Origin: Rodentolepis nana
Lineage: Eukaryota > Platyhelminthes > Cestoda > Cyclophyllidea > Hymenolepididae
NCBI GenBank assembly: GCA_900617975.1
Contig: UZAE01014176.1
Span: forward strand, 1-16,219
Length of the DNA stretch: 16,219 bases
Direction of reading: 5' to 3'
Part shown: in pieces, positions 1 to 11,305 of the stretch
Layout of the letters: every line of letters begins with the position of its first letter
Numbering within the stretch: position 1 is the first letter of the stretch
Notes under the pieces: generated by a model
Database searches by the model: none
Seen by the model: the letters and a program-made list of their open reading frames with translations, nothing else
What the model was told of the DNA's origin: nothing
Position numbers and translations under genes: made by a program

Positions 1-203
1 GAAATGATTATGACCTGAACTTGGAAGGGCCAATTTAAAGTTCGTCTGGTTTTTATTCCTGGTCTGTAGTCATTGCGAGTCCAGATCGTTAATTTTCTGT
101 ACAATTTTTTCTTTCAGCATTGTTTAAAGCGGTCTGTATTTTTTTAGCTCGTTCAACTATTTTATATAGGATAATAAGCAGTTGTCAGATTTTATAGCAG
201 ACT

Positions 204-456
204 ATTTATTCATTTATTTATATCAAATGGCAGGCGTCTTGATGGTTATCATTAGACCTTTAGTTGACTTCAGGCTTCACAGAGGGGAAGGAATATCAAA
301 TTGAAAAAAATTGAGAGGAGGGGGGGGGGAACAGAAGAGTGTTTCAAAGATGCAAGAGACAAACGCAAAGGTAGAAAAAAGGTGAGGTGAGTACTGTGAA
401 ATAGTCGAATATGGCATAGAGTGAGGTGATGGTAGTTTGAAGTGAGAAGTCAACTG
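204..456 (-). mobile_element. SINE-like dispersed repeat, copy A
   Basis: This segment is clearly homologous, on the same strand, to 13936-14241. Shared blocks in order are TATTTATATCAAATGGCAGG, a GGTTATCATTAG-type near-palindrome, a TTGACTTCAGG-type block, GCTTCACAGAG, GAGTACTGTGAAA, GTCGAATATG, and a GTAGTTTGAAGT(G/A)AGAAGTCAACTG end. The conserved parts look about 80-85% identical by eye. Read on the minus strand, the unit ends in a (TAAA)n-like AT-rich tail, as in SINEs and the 3' ends of some non-LTR retrotransposons, so I place it on the minus strand. No RNA polymerase III promoter boxes and no reverse transcriptase were recognised. It carries an internal run of ten G at 320-329 that copy B lacks. 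The family is not identified. Confidence 0.7.
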
Positions 457-3030
457 GTTGGCAAATGACACATGTTATGATACATATTTGCATAGATGTA
501 TCAAGCCTCTGTGGCTATCTTTGGCTATTACTTTTTTGTCATTTAAAGAGATTTTTGTTGCCATTTCATGGTCCGTAATTTTTTTTTTAATTTTCGTAGT
601 TTTGTCCATACTTTAAGCTCCCTCTTGGGTTAAAACTTTCATTTCCATAATTTTTTTATCCTCAGTCCCTTCAAATGTGGGATTGTGCCGGTCTTTCCTT
701 CTGTTAATTTCCTCTCCTTATAAACTGCTTTATTTACTGACTTCGCGTTCCTTATTTTCGCTTTTTGGAATTAATTCCGCAAAGTACTTCGCTCACTAAT
801 CCAAATACTCACTCATGTTATTATCATTTTTAGAGTAATTGTTTTGTTCCATCTTTGGATATCCTTTTCAGGTCCTCTTTTTTTTCTTTTGATCAAGTTA
901 TTTGTTGCAGTAAATTTATTTGTAAGAGAAAATTATATATTTGAGATTTGATTTCCACCATTTCAGTTTGGAGTTTAATTTATTCTTTGTTTAGTTCTTT
1001 TTAGTATTATTTGGCCATGAGTTGAGTTAATTGGCTGGCCGTTCCATTGTCAATTTTCCTTCTCAGGTTGTTTTGCCCATGAAACCTTCAACTCAATGCG
1101 TTTTAAAAGCAATCGTTTAGAACTCCGTGCAAGTAGAAACAATACGGTAGTTTGAACTATAACGAATTTGTATTTTTTGAAGTTTTATTCAATCCTATTT
1201 GGCCATGATATAAGTCAGGGGATTAGCTATTCGAATTTCAATATTCATTCCCAGATATCTAGCATTATTTGTTTTCAACTCACCGCCATGTTGTCTTTGA
1301 AAATAAGTTGTGCTCTGACAAGTTAAGGGAAACTTATGCAACTCCCTACACCAAGAATGTCTGCGTTGATTTAAGTTACTACCTTCTGCAGGCAGTTATC
1401 ATCAACGCCCTCCCCCACCCCTCCAATCTTCGCTAAATTTTTAGCATTGGTGAATCTCATGCTTAGTGCGAATATAATATCTCTTGAACATAATAAATCA
1501 TTTCTTATTATGAATACGTTATGAAGAATGCCACTATCTTGCCCTTTTAGTGGAAGGGGAGGGGAATGAGGAGGTGCAGATTACATTCCTCACGCGTGTC
1601 TTCTCGTCTCATGATTATATTTGCCATCTCTTTAAGTCTATTTGATTTCCACAGGGAATTCTTCATCTCTCTCTCTCTAAATGCACCACCCACTCAAGCC
1701 CTTCTATGTCGTTATCCCTACGAGAAATTTGTCAAATTCTCATGGTCACTGTGATCGCGTGTTTCCCCCTCTTTGTCACCTATAAATTATGTGCTTGTTG
1801 TGGCCCCTATGTAGGTCATTTTAGGTACACAGTCCAATACTCCCCCTCCCACTTATCTCAATCCGATTCAATACATGTCTCACTTTTTGATGTGCTCAAC
1901 GGTTAACTTAATCTTCCATTGTGACTGCTCACAGCTCCACTCTCCTAGTTCAACAAAAAACATCACGAAAATTCTTCCTGAATTTAATGGAATTCATGCT
2001 TTAGTTCTCGTGGTCTTGTAAAATTCTGTAGCCAAGTGTCTTCAGTTGCTGACTGTTTTGTTTTGTGTTGAACTAACGAAATCATTGCCGTTTATATAAT
2101 TCGAGGCTGTAAAAAATTTTCTCTCTGAAGTTCCCTATATGTAATTATTAGTTCGTATTGTTTCGTAAATTTTTTTGATGAATTCGTTCAAATAGATACT
2201 TCGTTTCTCACCTTATTGTTCAAGGGATAATAAAGCGTTTCTTCTGTTTACATGGCAAAGCTTTACCTAACTCAGCAAATTCTTGTTTTTGGACTCCAGT
2301 TCGCGAGTTTGTTAGATTAGAAGACACATAGAATTGGAACCACTGGCTTGTTTTTTTCGATTGAAGAATAACTTACAGTGAAATTGTCTCGCTATTTGTT
2401 TTGTGTGTATGCTTAAGGGAAATACATGCTAGATTATGGGGCAGGTACTCGTATTTCATATGTATTTTTTTCCCCTGCAAGCTGTTTGCTTTCTTCTTCT
2501 TCGTTTTTTTTCTTTACTGTTTTTCTTTGCTTTTATTGTCTCCTCTCTTGCGCCTTTATTTTGACACCATGACATTCTCCCGACAATGCACTTTTCAACC
2601 TCCACCTAGTTTCGGGTTATAATCTATATTATTATTGGGTGGCAAAAATAGCTCAACTCCAAAGCTATGCAAGAAAACGACCCTGTTGTCTAATTCATTT
2701 TCATTCAAAAACTCATGGCGAAGGTTGATTCACTGTAGATTTGGGCGTTGTGCCCACCTTGAATCATTTCTAGGCCATCTAAAGTGTCTATAGTGACGAA
2801 AGGGCCGATGATGGAGCTGCGTTTCTGATGTTTTGGGGGTTCTAAGTAGAAGGAGGTGGTGATGGTGATGTTGACACATATTCAAATAGACCTTCTTTGA
2901 TTCCGTTTTCAGCTTGGATTATATGGTCATTTTTCGAGGACGAAGATGTTTGTCATAGCACATTCACATTTTAACGGCAACACGAGGCGTCGTCGAAGTG
3001 CCTAAACTGTAAACCGCAAGGGAATAGGAA

Positions 3031-3070
3031 TCCCTCCTAGTCCCTCCCCTCCCCCTCCCCTCCCCACCCT
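3031..3070 (+). repeat. C-rich polypyrimidine tract
   Basis: The tract is made of TCCCTCC and CCCCTCCCC blocks. On the minus strand it has several G-runs of three or more, which gives it G-quadruplex potential. No coding role is evident. Confidence 0.7.
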
Positions 3071-4479
3071 ACACTTCTCCTGTGAGATGGAAGGATGTCG
3101 TTTCACGATGCCAATGAACTGCTCACCCTGACAATTGAGAATAAGCAGCGAGTTTGAAGGGAGGTACTTAGACAAAGACAAAAGTCTGGACACAAACAGT
3201 GTTAATACGTTCTGTTTGGTGAATAGCCGAGTATGTATGTTTGAGTGTTTGTGATCGTGTGTGTTTGTGTGTTTGTTTGGTTTTGTCAATGTCGGTGTCG
3301 ATTGCAGCAGACTTAGTGGGCGTAGTCTCAGGCTGCATTGAATATGAATCCAACAGTGACGCGGGCAATAAGACAGAGATCCTGATGGTAAGGTGGCACG
3401 GCGTTGTCTACGTTTTGTGAAACAACGATTAGAACTGTTTCATTGAGGAGAGAAACCTCCATAGCGAGACTGATTTCTTCGAGTGCTTCCATCTATCATC
3501 CATCAGAGTCGATCACTTCTTACGGCAAACAAGCATGGGTTTGGCTTGAAAATGGTGACCCTGATGGAATCATTTTTGAGAGTTATTCTTGATGGTTGAT
3601 TTGGGTATTTTGGAAGCAGGCAAAAGGTAAAGTCATTTCCTTTATGCCGCTCTAGTCGGTGAATTAGATTTGATTTGTTATGAAGGAGACAGGATGTTGA
3701 GTCTGATTGATTGTTGCCTTGGCATGGTGGCATGGAGACAATTCGTGGTGAACAAAGTTATAAGCATGGAAGATAGCAAAGTGTCCACGAGATTAGTTAT
3801 TTTGCATTTTCACTGACGGATGGGTGTGATGTGACGTCGTCATTGGCTGCCTGAACTGGTGTTATAGTAGAAATCATCATTAGAGGGAAAGTTGGAACTG
3901 GGTATAGAGGTTAGTTCAACGAGAAGTATGGGAACTTTTACCAAGAGTCGTTTTAAGAACGTCAGGTGATAACTTAACCCTAATCGTGGCTGAATACCTT
4001 TTTATTCTTGCAGATAGGCACTCGAGCGTGTTGTGAAGGAGATTAAAATCTAGCCTTCGTTGTGACAACGAGAATTTAGTGATTTTGTCAGTGTAAAGTC
4101 GTAAGAGATGGCAAATAATGTGCACTTTCTACTTGCTGCAAACTAATTAGCCTCAAAAATAGACATTGATCTGATAACTTAATGGAATTACGTAAATGCT
4201 TCAAGGGTAGTGTTCACTTCAGAGTCTACCAAGACAGTGGCCTTTTCATGCGGCATACTTCAAGGAATGCGCTTATCTAAGAATAGTTGCAATTAGCTGT
4301 CAATCTTACTTCTTTTAACTTAAAATGAGTAATGTTTAATGAGGGGTATCCCCTTTTCACCACACTGTTGAATCAACTCACTTTGGTAATCTCCTTTTAA
4401 TCAACTTCTTTTATTTTGGTTGTTCAACCTGAATTTCTCATCCTCCCCCTTTCTTTATATTTATTCATTTTATTGTAGC

Positions 4480-4503
4480 ATTATTATTATTATTATTATT
4501 ATT
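4480..4503 (+). repeat. (ATT)8 microsatellite
   Basis: Eight uninterrupted ATT units lie in the upstream non-coding region. Confidence 0.95.
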
Positions 4504-4605
4504 GTTTAGACTTTTCTCATTATTTTGTTAAACTAAGGTTGCTAAGTTTAGAAATGCTGCCCTATAGTTCGAGCCGCAGCTTTCCGCTAGGTTGAAAGGT
4601 CACAA

Positions 4606-4630
4606 GGGGGTGGGGGGGGGGNGGGAGGGG
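4606..4630 (+). repeat. G-rich tract with an ambiguous base
   Basis: This is a nearly pure G tract interrupted by T, A and an N at 4622. The N is the only ambiguous base seen in the window, and it suggests sequencing slippage. The length of this tract should not be trusted. Confidence 0.9.
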
Positions 4631-5221
4631 ATTGTTTTTTCATGGACAATAACTTGCTTGGTGGAGGAATGTACTGCATTTTTTTGATGAGGAGTAAAAA
4701 TGACAGATGCCTGTACTAACAGAAGACCCTATTGTCTCCTGCTGATTTTTGGCATTGTGTTCTTCCTCGTGAGTGTCGTTGAAAATGTCGAAGTCATTTT
4801 TCGGTCGTGTAACTACGTAGGCTGAGATTAAAGGCAGGATTTCTTGCCAGCAATTGGAATTTGTACCGGAAAAATCTATCATCGATAAACTTTCATTCTT
4901 TTCCATGAATTAACCTTTTTTTCAACATTCAATTCATGCACCTAGGAATGTTAAAGAAAAACTTCATTTTCATTGTGGAAAGCGTCCAATGTGAAGTGAA
5001 GGTGCGGGGTGTTGTGGGGAACGAAAGTCTAGTAATTTATTTCACACCGTAAACAATCATCTGATGGGTATTTGACAGCTTTTATTTTAACTATTAAATA
5101 TTGTAACTAGTCTCCTGGATTCCCTGCCATCAAACTGGTCAATTTAGAATTTATTAACCCGGTTCATTCCATACATTCCATGCAGTCAATATACGAGAGA
5201 GTTCAGAACAAAGAATGAGAT

Positions 5222-5240
5222 GGGGGGAGGGGGGTGGTGG
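5222..5240 (+). repeat. G-rich tract
   Basis: Runs of six G and then six G separated by AG-type interruptions, followed by GGTGGTGG. It is one of several such tracts in the non-coding parts of this window. Confidence 0.75.
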
Positions 5241-6371
5241 ATAGGTGGTAGATAAATGGCAAGCCAATTGTGCGTGTATGCGAGTGAAGTTACAAAGACG
5301 GTTTATAGGAGATTCACTTGTGCAAGAATGCTCATGGGGATGTGAGTACGATGAACGTCTAGATGAAGTGGATTAATTTCTGGAAAAAGAGTTGATTATC
5401 ATTCGCATAATAGAATCGGAAAGGCGTAAGAATAGCCTATTTTCGTAGATAATGTGATTAAGTTTTACTTTGGGGTAACACATAGGCAGTCTTCTTTCGA
5501 TATAGCTAAATTAGGTTTTTAGAGCATATTATTACGTCGACAACTTTTCCCTTTGGGGAGCATAATTTTGCTTTGTTATACTCGAATATTTATTGCTTAA
5601 TGTTCACTATTCTATATCTGAGTGAACTCAAAATTCGCCTTATCCAGCTCTTATTGGCCATCTGATTGTACAGTATACTTGGTCATGCTGCCTTAATTCA
5701 TTGGTATTTTTTATAGTGATCAGCGGGTAGATGGACTTAGAAAAGGCATTCTAAGTATGTATCAAAGCTCTATAGTTTTTTTTTATCTAAACTTTTTTCC
5801 ACCTCTTTCCATTTTTATTCCCTCTCCTATTCTACTTCATCACCTTGAGTACCTGCATCTTCTCATTGAGTTGAGGTAATTGAGTTATCAGAACTAGGAG
5901 TCTTTCATCTCCACTTAAAAAAGGCCAACAATGATCACTGCAATAATTTTACCGAGATTGGCTTAAACCTCTTTCTTTGAAATCTTTGTTAGACTGGGCA
6001 GATTGTATGGTCTCTCCCTAGATTTACGTACAATCCGATGCTGCTACTGCTGAATGAATACCTTGGCAGCACGCGCACACGTCAACCTTTTTACTTTGGC
6101 TTTTAAGCGTTTATATGTCATAGTTCTGATGGATGGGTTAAAAGTTGGGATACAGAGGGAGACTGGGAGAGAGAGGGTTGGTGAATGAGTATTATCCGAA
6201 CCATCCCACTTCCAAGCCCCCATTTTGGTAGAGACTTAGCCCTTATTAAATAATAAAGTCGAGACATCGGTTGAATCCCATTTAGTAATTCGTTTTTCAA
6301 TACCATGTTGCCTCTCTGATGAGAACGTGGAATTCTTCAAATCCCTTATTAACCAAGTGGAGTTTGCCCGT

Positions 6372-6386
6372 TCTCTCTCTCTCTCT
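6372..6386 (+). repeat. (TC)n microsatellite
   Basis: About seven TC units lie some 450 bases upstream of the first supported exon. They could serve as a polypyrimidine tract, but no AG with a matching exon follows. Confidence 0.9.
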
Positions 6387-6835
6387 GGATTGGCGCCCAA
6401 TCGGTGTTAAGAAAAGATGGACTTATGTTTCGCCTCTTTAGAGATCAAACCGGAATCTTTATTTGTTTTTTATGAGATTGAAAAATAAAGGCTGTTTGTG
6501 GAAAATACGTTTTCGTCTTAGCGTGTAAATAGATTAGCTTTCTATTGGAATCATCTGTTTTATCTATATTTGATAAGTTGTTTTTTAATAGAGTAAGGCT
6601 ACTCTAGTCGTTACTAGTCTCTCTAATTAAGTGAATCGTATATTGCCGTCATATTGTATTTCTGCAATTCTGTTCATGTCTATAGGTTCCAAGCGTGTGA
6701 CGTTCCACGGCTCAAAAACACGTGTGTGTGTTGTGATGATTAACTTCCATCACCATATGATATAGCTATAAGGAGTTTCAACTCCCAGTTTTATATTGAT
6801 CATCGAATTCTAGATATCTGATCTTACTCTTTCAG

Positions 6836-7525
6836 ATGTTAAATAAACGTGATAGCAAGGCCTACCCAATGCCAATACCAACCGGTCTCTCGGACACTAG
6901 TGGCAGTTCTCCAGCAGCACCACCGCTAGACTATCCAAAAACCGTTGCTAATGTCTTCGCCTACTGCTCTGTTCCTCCGAACCATAGTACAGAATGTCTT
7001 GACGGCCTTCTGCGCCCACCACCGCAGATGTCCCGACAAGGAAATGGAACTAGCCTCGGTAGCACAGGAGATGGCCGAGGTGGAATGGGAGATGATGGGG
7101 ACGACGCAGACGATGATGACGACTGCTTGACACCCTCCCAGCACCCAAATGATTTACCTAATGACTACTCAATGGTTGATACGACTTCAGCAGGAGGAGC
7201 TCAGTTGAGCGGTTTCGGACAAATGGGGCAGCAGCAGGATCACAGTGGGGGTTCTTATGGGTCTGGATCGGGATCAAAAACTCCCGTTCTACTGCAAACT
7301 AGTCAGCAACAACCGCGGCATCATCTTCGTCTATCTGGTCTCGATGGTCCTCCTGAGGTGCGCTTCATCATGCCCCAGGATGATTTGGGAATGGGGGGAG
7401 ATGATCTGGGTGATGTCGTCAGTTGTGTGGATAAAAATCAAGATAGTGGTCATCATAATAGTGGTGGTGGTGCTCGAGATATTGATGGAATGAGTGAGCA
7501 CTCTGGAACACCACAAATGGTTAGG
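6836..7525 (+). CDS. Internal coding exon of an unidentified Ser/Gly/Gln-rich protein
   Basis: The exon holds 230 open codons between TCTTTCAG (ending 6835) and donor AGG|GTAAGT (7526), with both ends in phase 0. The first codon is ATG, directly after the AG. I treat it as an internal codon because the same frame upstream hits a TGA at 6797; an upstream exon or a trans-spliced leader could equally precede it. By exon residue, 1-65 are the most ordinary in composition (Pro-rich, with FAYCSVPP near 41-48 and a PPP run at 61-63). Residues 70-85 are Gly-rich, 86-96 form an acidic DDGDDADDDDD run, 125-165 are Gly/Gln/Ser-rich, 161-180 contain RHHLRLSG and PPEVRFIMP, and 181-195 are Asp/Gly. No transmembrane helix, signal peptide or catalytic motif is visible. 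The composition suggests a disordered region of a regulator or a receptor tail. The family is unknown. Confidence 0.75.
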
Positions 7526-7858
7526 GTAAGTGAATCTTGAGTCAATGACTACCTATTATTCTACTTCCCTATATTTTATTTGTATGCGCTCTTCTGAAAA
7601 TGATGAATTTTAGAATTCGACCTATTCATATTACAATGTATACCAAAGGGTTTGTTTTCTTTTTTTTGACTTTGAGATTGAAGTTTACCCTAATCGCTGT
7701 TTAATTATGGCTTCTTTAATCCCTAATGGAGAATCTTTTTATTAATCTGCTTTAAATTTCCACGCTTATCTAAAGGCCTTCTGTAGTTAGGCTGTTTTTC
7801 CATTGTGTGTGTACCCAGTCTTATCATCCTTCGAATGAAATGTATATTTTTTGTGGAA

Positions 7859-7928
7859 AATAAAGCCAATGGAACAAAGACAGTATCAAGTTTCAGTATT
7901 GAAGCTGTCCCTGTAGAATTTCAATAAA
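7859..7928 (+). terminator. Possible intronic polyadenylation signals
   Basis: AATAAA occurs at 7859-7864 and again at 7923-7928, about 330-400 bases past the exon donor. A GT-rich stretch (CTGTGTTTG, near 7953-7961) lies roughly 25 bases after the second. Used with intron read-through, these would give a shortened protein ending VRVSES. AATAAA is also common elsewhere in the non-coding sequence, so the spacing is only suggestive. Confidence 0.25.
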
Positions 7929-8138
7929 AGTGAATGTCTTTTGCAACTTTACACACTGTGTTTGCATTCAAGTATATTATTACTATCCATGACGATGTAG
8001 GAGAATACCTGCACAACGTTCAATTGTGGATAACCTCTGAACGCCCAAGTCAGCAAAGCAGCCCTTCGAGAAATGACATTGGGAGAGATCTTTCTTTAAA
8101 GCTTAGGAAGCCTGGGGTTTTCCTATGGCCCGTAAGGC

Positions 8139-8173
8139 GGGGGTGGGGGGGGGGGGGGGGGGGGGGGGGGAGG
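8139..8173 (+). repeat. Poly-G tract (5 G, T, then 26 G)
   Basis: Five G at 8139-8143, a T, then an uninterrupted run of 26 G at 8145-8170, followed by A and GGG. This is the longest homopolymer in the window. The true length in the genome is probably variable or wrong in the assembly. Confidence 0.9.
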
Positions 8174-9811
8174 GTTAATATATTATATCTGTCCTGATAT
8201 GTTGGTATTTCGAAACTCCATTGTCATAATTTGATCCCTGGGGTTCTGAGTGATTTCAGGTCCGCCTATATCCAAATCCTCTTGATCAGTTGATTTAACT
8301 GGTTGCTATTTCACTTTAACTCATTCGCTTCCCCTAAGATTCGCGAGCTGCTAGGTGGAACTGAAGAAAGCACTTTTGACTCCATAGAGATTGCCATACT
8401 TCACCCAATCTGGGCTCTAATAGCCAAATATAAATATGTGGATGGTGAAGAAGTTACGTGAAAGTTATTTATTTTTCATTTGACTTTAACTGAGATTGGT
8501 ATTACTGTCAGTATGATTGCCCTTAGTACCAAAATGGTTAGTTCCAATTTTTTTCGCAATTGGTAATGGTACTAGAGGTTTTCTAAACTTTTTTATTTAT
8601 TTCTCACGTTTTTTAAGGAATTGACAGTAGGTATCTATTAACACCCAAACCTTTTATTTATTCCTACTCTTTTTTTGGAAAATGAATAGTCATTTGCTAT
8701 CTACCATTCTGCGTATTAGATTATAAGATTAGCCAAGTAGTGAGTCCTGTTTTATTGAATATATTCTGCTTTAACCCGCCCCCCCCTCTCCACCACCACC
8801 ACCATCCTTCCTCCATTGAACATTCCATTCCCTGGATGTTTATTAATGTTGATCTTTTTCCAAATTTGCAGACTTTAACTAAAATTCCTATGCTACCATT
8901 GGACAGTTGTTTACCGTAAACCCAGTACCGTATACAGTCAACGTCTACTTGTTGTACCTTTAATACTACTGTTAGCAAAATGAATATTTGGGACTATTTT
9001 CCTTAGAATTCAGACACACCAAGTGCTAACTTTGTATAGTTTTAAGCTTTATTATTGTTAATACCCGAGACCGACTATAGTAATTGGATTTTTCATTTAA
9101 TTATTTCAATCGCAGTTGCCTAGAAATGCAACGCAATACTTACAGATTTCATCAAATGGAAAGATTTAATCTTAATGCAAAATATGCTACATCTCAATTT
9201 AACTCATAGAAACGCCTGACAGCCGAAAATCGGTGGGGGTACGTATTCATCAACAGAAAATCAATATGAGCACGAATATCTATTAATCTGGAATATCGAT
9301 GCGAACACAGCAAAAATGATAATGAATTTAGGTGTGTGTACGCGTGTGGATGTAATTGCTGAGAATTGTTTTTGAGATCACCTCACTACATTCTCTTTTG
9401 GAAAATGCAACTAAAATCCCAAATTGCCCAAACAAGTTAATTAATTATTTCAAAAGATAGCCGAAAGAAAAATGAAATAATGCGATTTGTGTGTCCTTGT
9501 CGTGGCCTCGCATTTTTTTTGAACTGCGTGATGAGCCTCTTTTCGTTTAATTGCGAAATTTTCAGGCGGTGAACTTTAATAATACTTAGGCACTTCGTGG
9601 GTCTCTTTAACTTCTCTCCCCTTCTGCGGTTCATTTACACGCACATCGATAGGCTGTGCTAACGCCGTGTTATGCAGCTAAAATGTGTAAATTAACAGAT
9701 AGAGAACAAGGGGTAGAGTGGGATAGCATGCGAAATGGGTTGTACGTTTATGTGTATTAGTATTTAAAGCCACAATCTAATCTTTATACAGAAATCAATA
9801 CTCCTCTTTCC

Positions 9812-9845
9812 ATCCCCCTCCCCCCCCCCTCCCTCTCCTCTCCTG
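9812..9845 (+). repeat. C-rich polypyrimidine tract
   Basis: Runs of five and nine C are joined by T, followed by CCCTCTCCTCTCC. The minus strand has G-quadruplex potential. It lies deep in the 4.6 kb intron and is too far from any supported acceptor to be its polypyrimidine tract. Confidence 0.75.
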
Positions 9846-10729
9846 TCTTGTCACCGATTCGCAGGAAATCAAAACGACTGCCAAAATATGAAAACTTCGG
9901 CGGCTTACATTTAGCGGGCAAACGATAGATTTTGTGTCTTCCTTTTTGGAACAGAATGTTTCCATTCATTTTCGATGACAAAATTGACGTAGATCTTTTG
10001 CTAAGCCCCTGCTTAGTTTGATCCCTACTGATTTTCAAATGTCGGATGATGCACATCGAGTACCACTCCTGTTGTTTTAGAATATGTGGATATAAGTGTT
10101 TTTTGCGGGATTAAAACTCTTGGAAATAAGCTTATTGGTCGCCCTAGTCACATTCTATCTTCTTGATCCTAAGACATATAATCTAGTTCGATCTTTTGTT
10201 TTCGTATGTTAGAAGTGTCATCCGATTGTGTTTGTTTTAAATTTTGCTTTTTTGAGAATAGAGTGGAGATGCCATTTTCCAAATTATTTTCGGCGTTTTC
10301 TTTGAACTTAGCATCAGCTTAAATGATCTTTCTGAATCTTTCCATCTGTTCTGTTCCAGTTCCAATCTTTTGGTGAATGAATGGAAGGACTTTTAAACAG
10401 AATTTTGCTGTGGAACCTTTCTAGTGGGAAAATGGAACTTCACTCATAATATAAATGTCAAAGCCATGGTTTCTGACATGGCTGACCACAGTGCCATACG
10501 TGAACTTGCGCATTTAAGCGACCTTGTAAAATGTTATTTGTCGGTAGACAAAGTTTCACCTTGACTTCATATGCTCCCATTACAAGTTATATTGACCGCT
10601 ATTTATTTCGCATATTGAATTGCTAGTTTCGCTAGTGTTCTTGTTCTTCCTAATTGTAAAGATGATTCTTCATAAATGATAGCCCAAATTTCCACAATTG
10701 GAGCTCGACCTTCCTTACAATATTGAACT

Positions 10730-10751
10730 CCCCCCCCTCTCTCTCTCTCTC
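10730..10751 (+). repeat. C run followed by (CT)n
   Basis: Eight C (10730-10737) run directly into about seven CT units and end in CAG. This makes an acceptor-like sequence, but no donor-bounded open exon follows. Confidence 0.85.
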
Positions 10752-11158
10752 AGTCTTTTGATCTTACCTTTCGACTCCCTTTGAATCTATGGGTCGTACT
10801 TCAGCGATTAACTGAATTCCTAAAGAATTCGACCTGTTTACCTAACCTTTTCGGCGTATCCTCAATAGAAGATACTCTTTTTCTCGGAAATAGCCAATAT
10901 TATCCTCCCTAAATATTCTCTGTAAAACAAAAAAAATTCGAATTCCCCAAGACAGGAGGAAATCATTGTTTCAATTTTATTGCAAGTATGTTTTTTTTAT
11001 AAGAAGATGGTGTAATAAAGCTCTTTTCTATTTCACTATTCCCATGTAAATTTGTGCACTTATTTTTCATTAAAACCAGCGTTTAAACATAGAGTTTGCG
11101 AAATACTAGTTGTAATAGTTAAGGAGTGATATCTTAGTCACTCTTTTTTTCCTATCAG

Positions 11159-11165
11159 TGTTAAG
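11159..11165 (+). other. Candidate 7-nt microexon or recursive splice point
   Basis: A strong acceptor (CTCTTTTTTTCCTATCAG, ending 11158) is followed after only TGTTAAG by a consensus donor, AAG|GTAAGTATT (11166). Both signals are near-ideal and they sit inside the 4.6 kb intron. Seven bases would shift the frame. Read in phase 0 they give TGT TAA, so inclusion would stop translation straight after the first exon. Alternatives are a recursive-splicing point or a chance pairing. Confidence 0.3.
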
Positions 11166-11268
11166 GTAAGTATTTGCTTAAACAACAGTCGATCCCAAAT
11201 TTTCTTGAAAAAAAATTGAAGTATAGTTTTTTTTCAGTAAATCGTGTCTTTGTTTTAACACTTTCACG

Positions 11269-11305
11269 TACACATATACACACACACACATACGCACACA
11301 CACAC
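11269..11305 (+). repeat. Imperfect (CA)n microsatellite
   Basis: CA repeats interrupted by TA, TACG and similar steps. No coding role is evident. Confidence 0.9.

Larger units (their letters stand above)
1..6835 (+). other. Upstream non-coding region (intron or 5' flank)
   Basis: I see no convincing protein-coding gene on either strand in this 6.8 kb stretch. Open frames are short, low in complexity or unlike any protein I recognise. It ends at a good 3' splice site (TCTTTCAG at 6828-6835) before the first supported exon, so its last part is most simply an intron. Upstream exons may be outside the window or too short to see. The stretch contains one dispersed repeat copy (204-456), C-rich tracts (about 1408-1424 and 3031-3070), G-rich tracts (4606-4630 and 5222-5240), an (ATT)8 microsatellite and CT repeats. 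A 33-codon open stretch at 3289-3387 ending at a GTAAGG donor is discussed as a finding but is not annotated as an exon. Confidence 0.55.

Noticed and set aside
2912..3008. Strong acceptor (GATTCCGTTTTCAG) before a potential exon
   Set aside because: All three frames meet a stop before the first reasonable donor.
4560..4605. GTTCGAGCC as a possible tRNA T-arm
   Set aside because: No matching acceptor stem, D-arm or anticodon arm could be folded around it by eye.
4640..4906. 88-codon minus-strand open frame
   Set aside because: No recognisable domain, start or splice context. The length is expected by chance in this amount of DNA.
7340..7380. PPEVRFIMP as a sign of a Patched-type receptor tail
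   Set aside because: There is a loose resemblance to a short motif in that tail, but nothing else around it agrees and no membrane segment is in the window.
6945..7516. Other open frames, both strands, within the first supported exon
   Set aside because: They are shadows of the main 230-codon frame and do not fit the splice phases.
8881..8930. Strong acceptor (CCAAATTTGCAG) followed by a short open stretch and GTAAAC
   Set aside because: The implied exon near 8871-8914 is about 44 nt and would break the phase-0 join between the two well-supported exons.
9784..10056. 90-codon minus-strand open frame
   Set aside because: Part of it translates the C-rich tract, and the rest shows no family resemblance.
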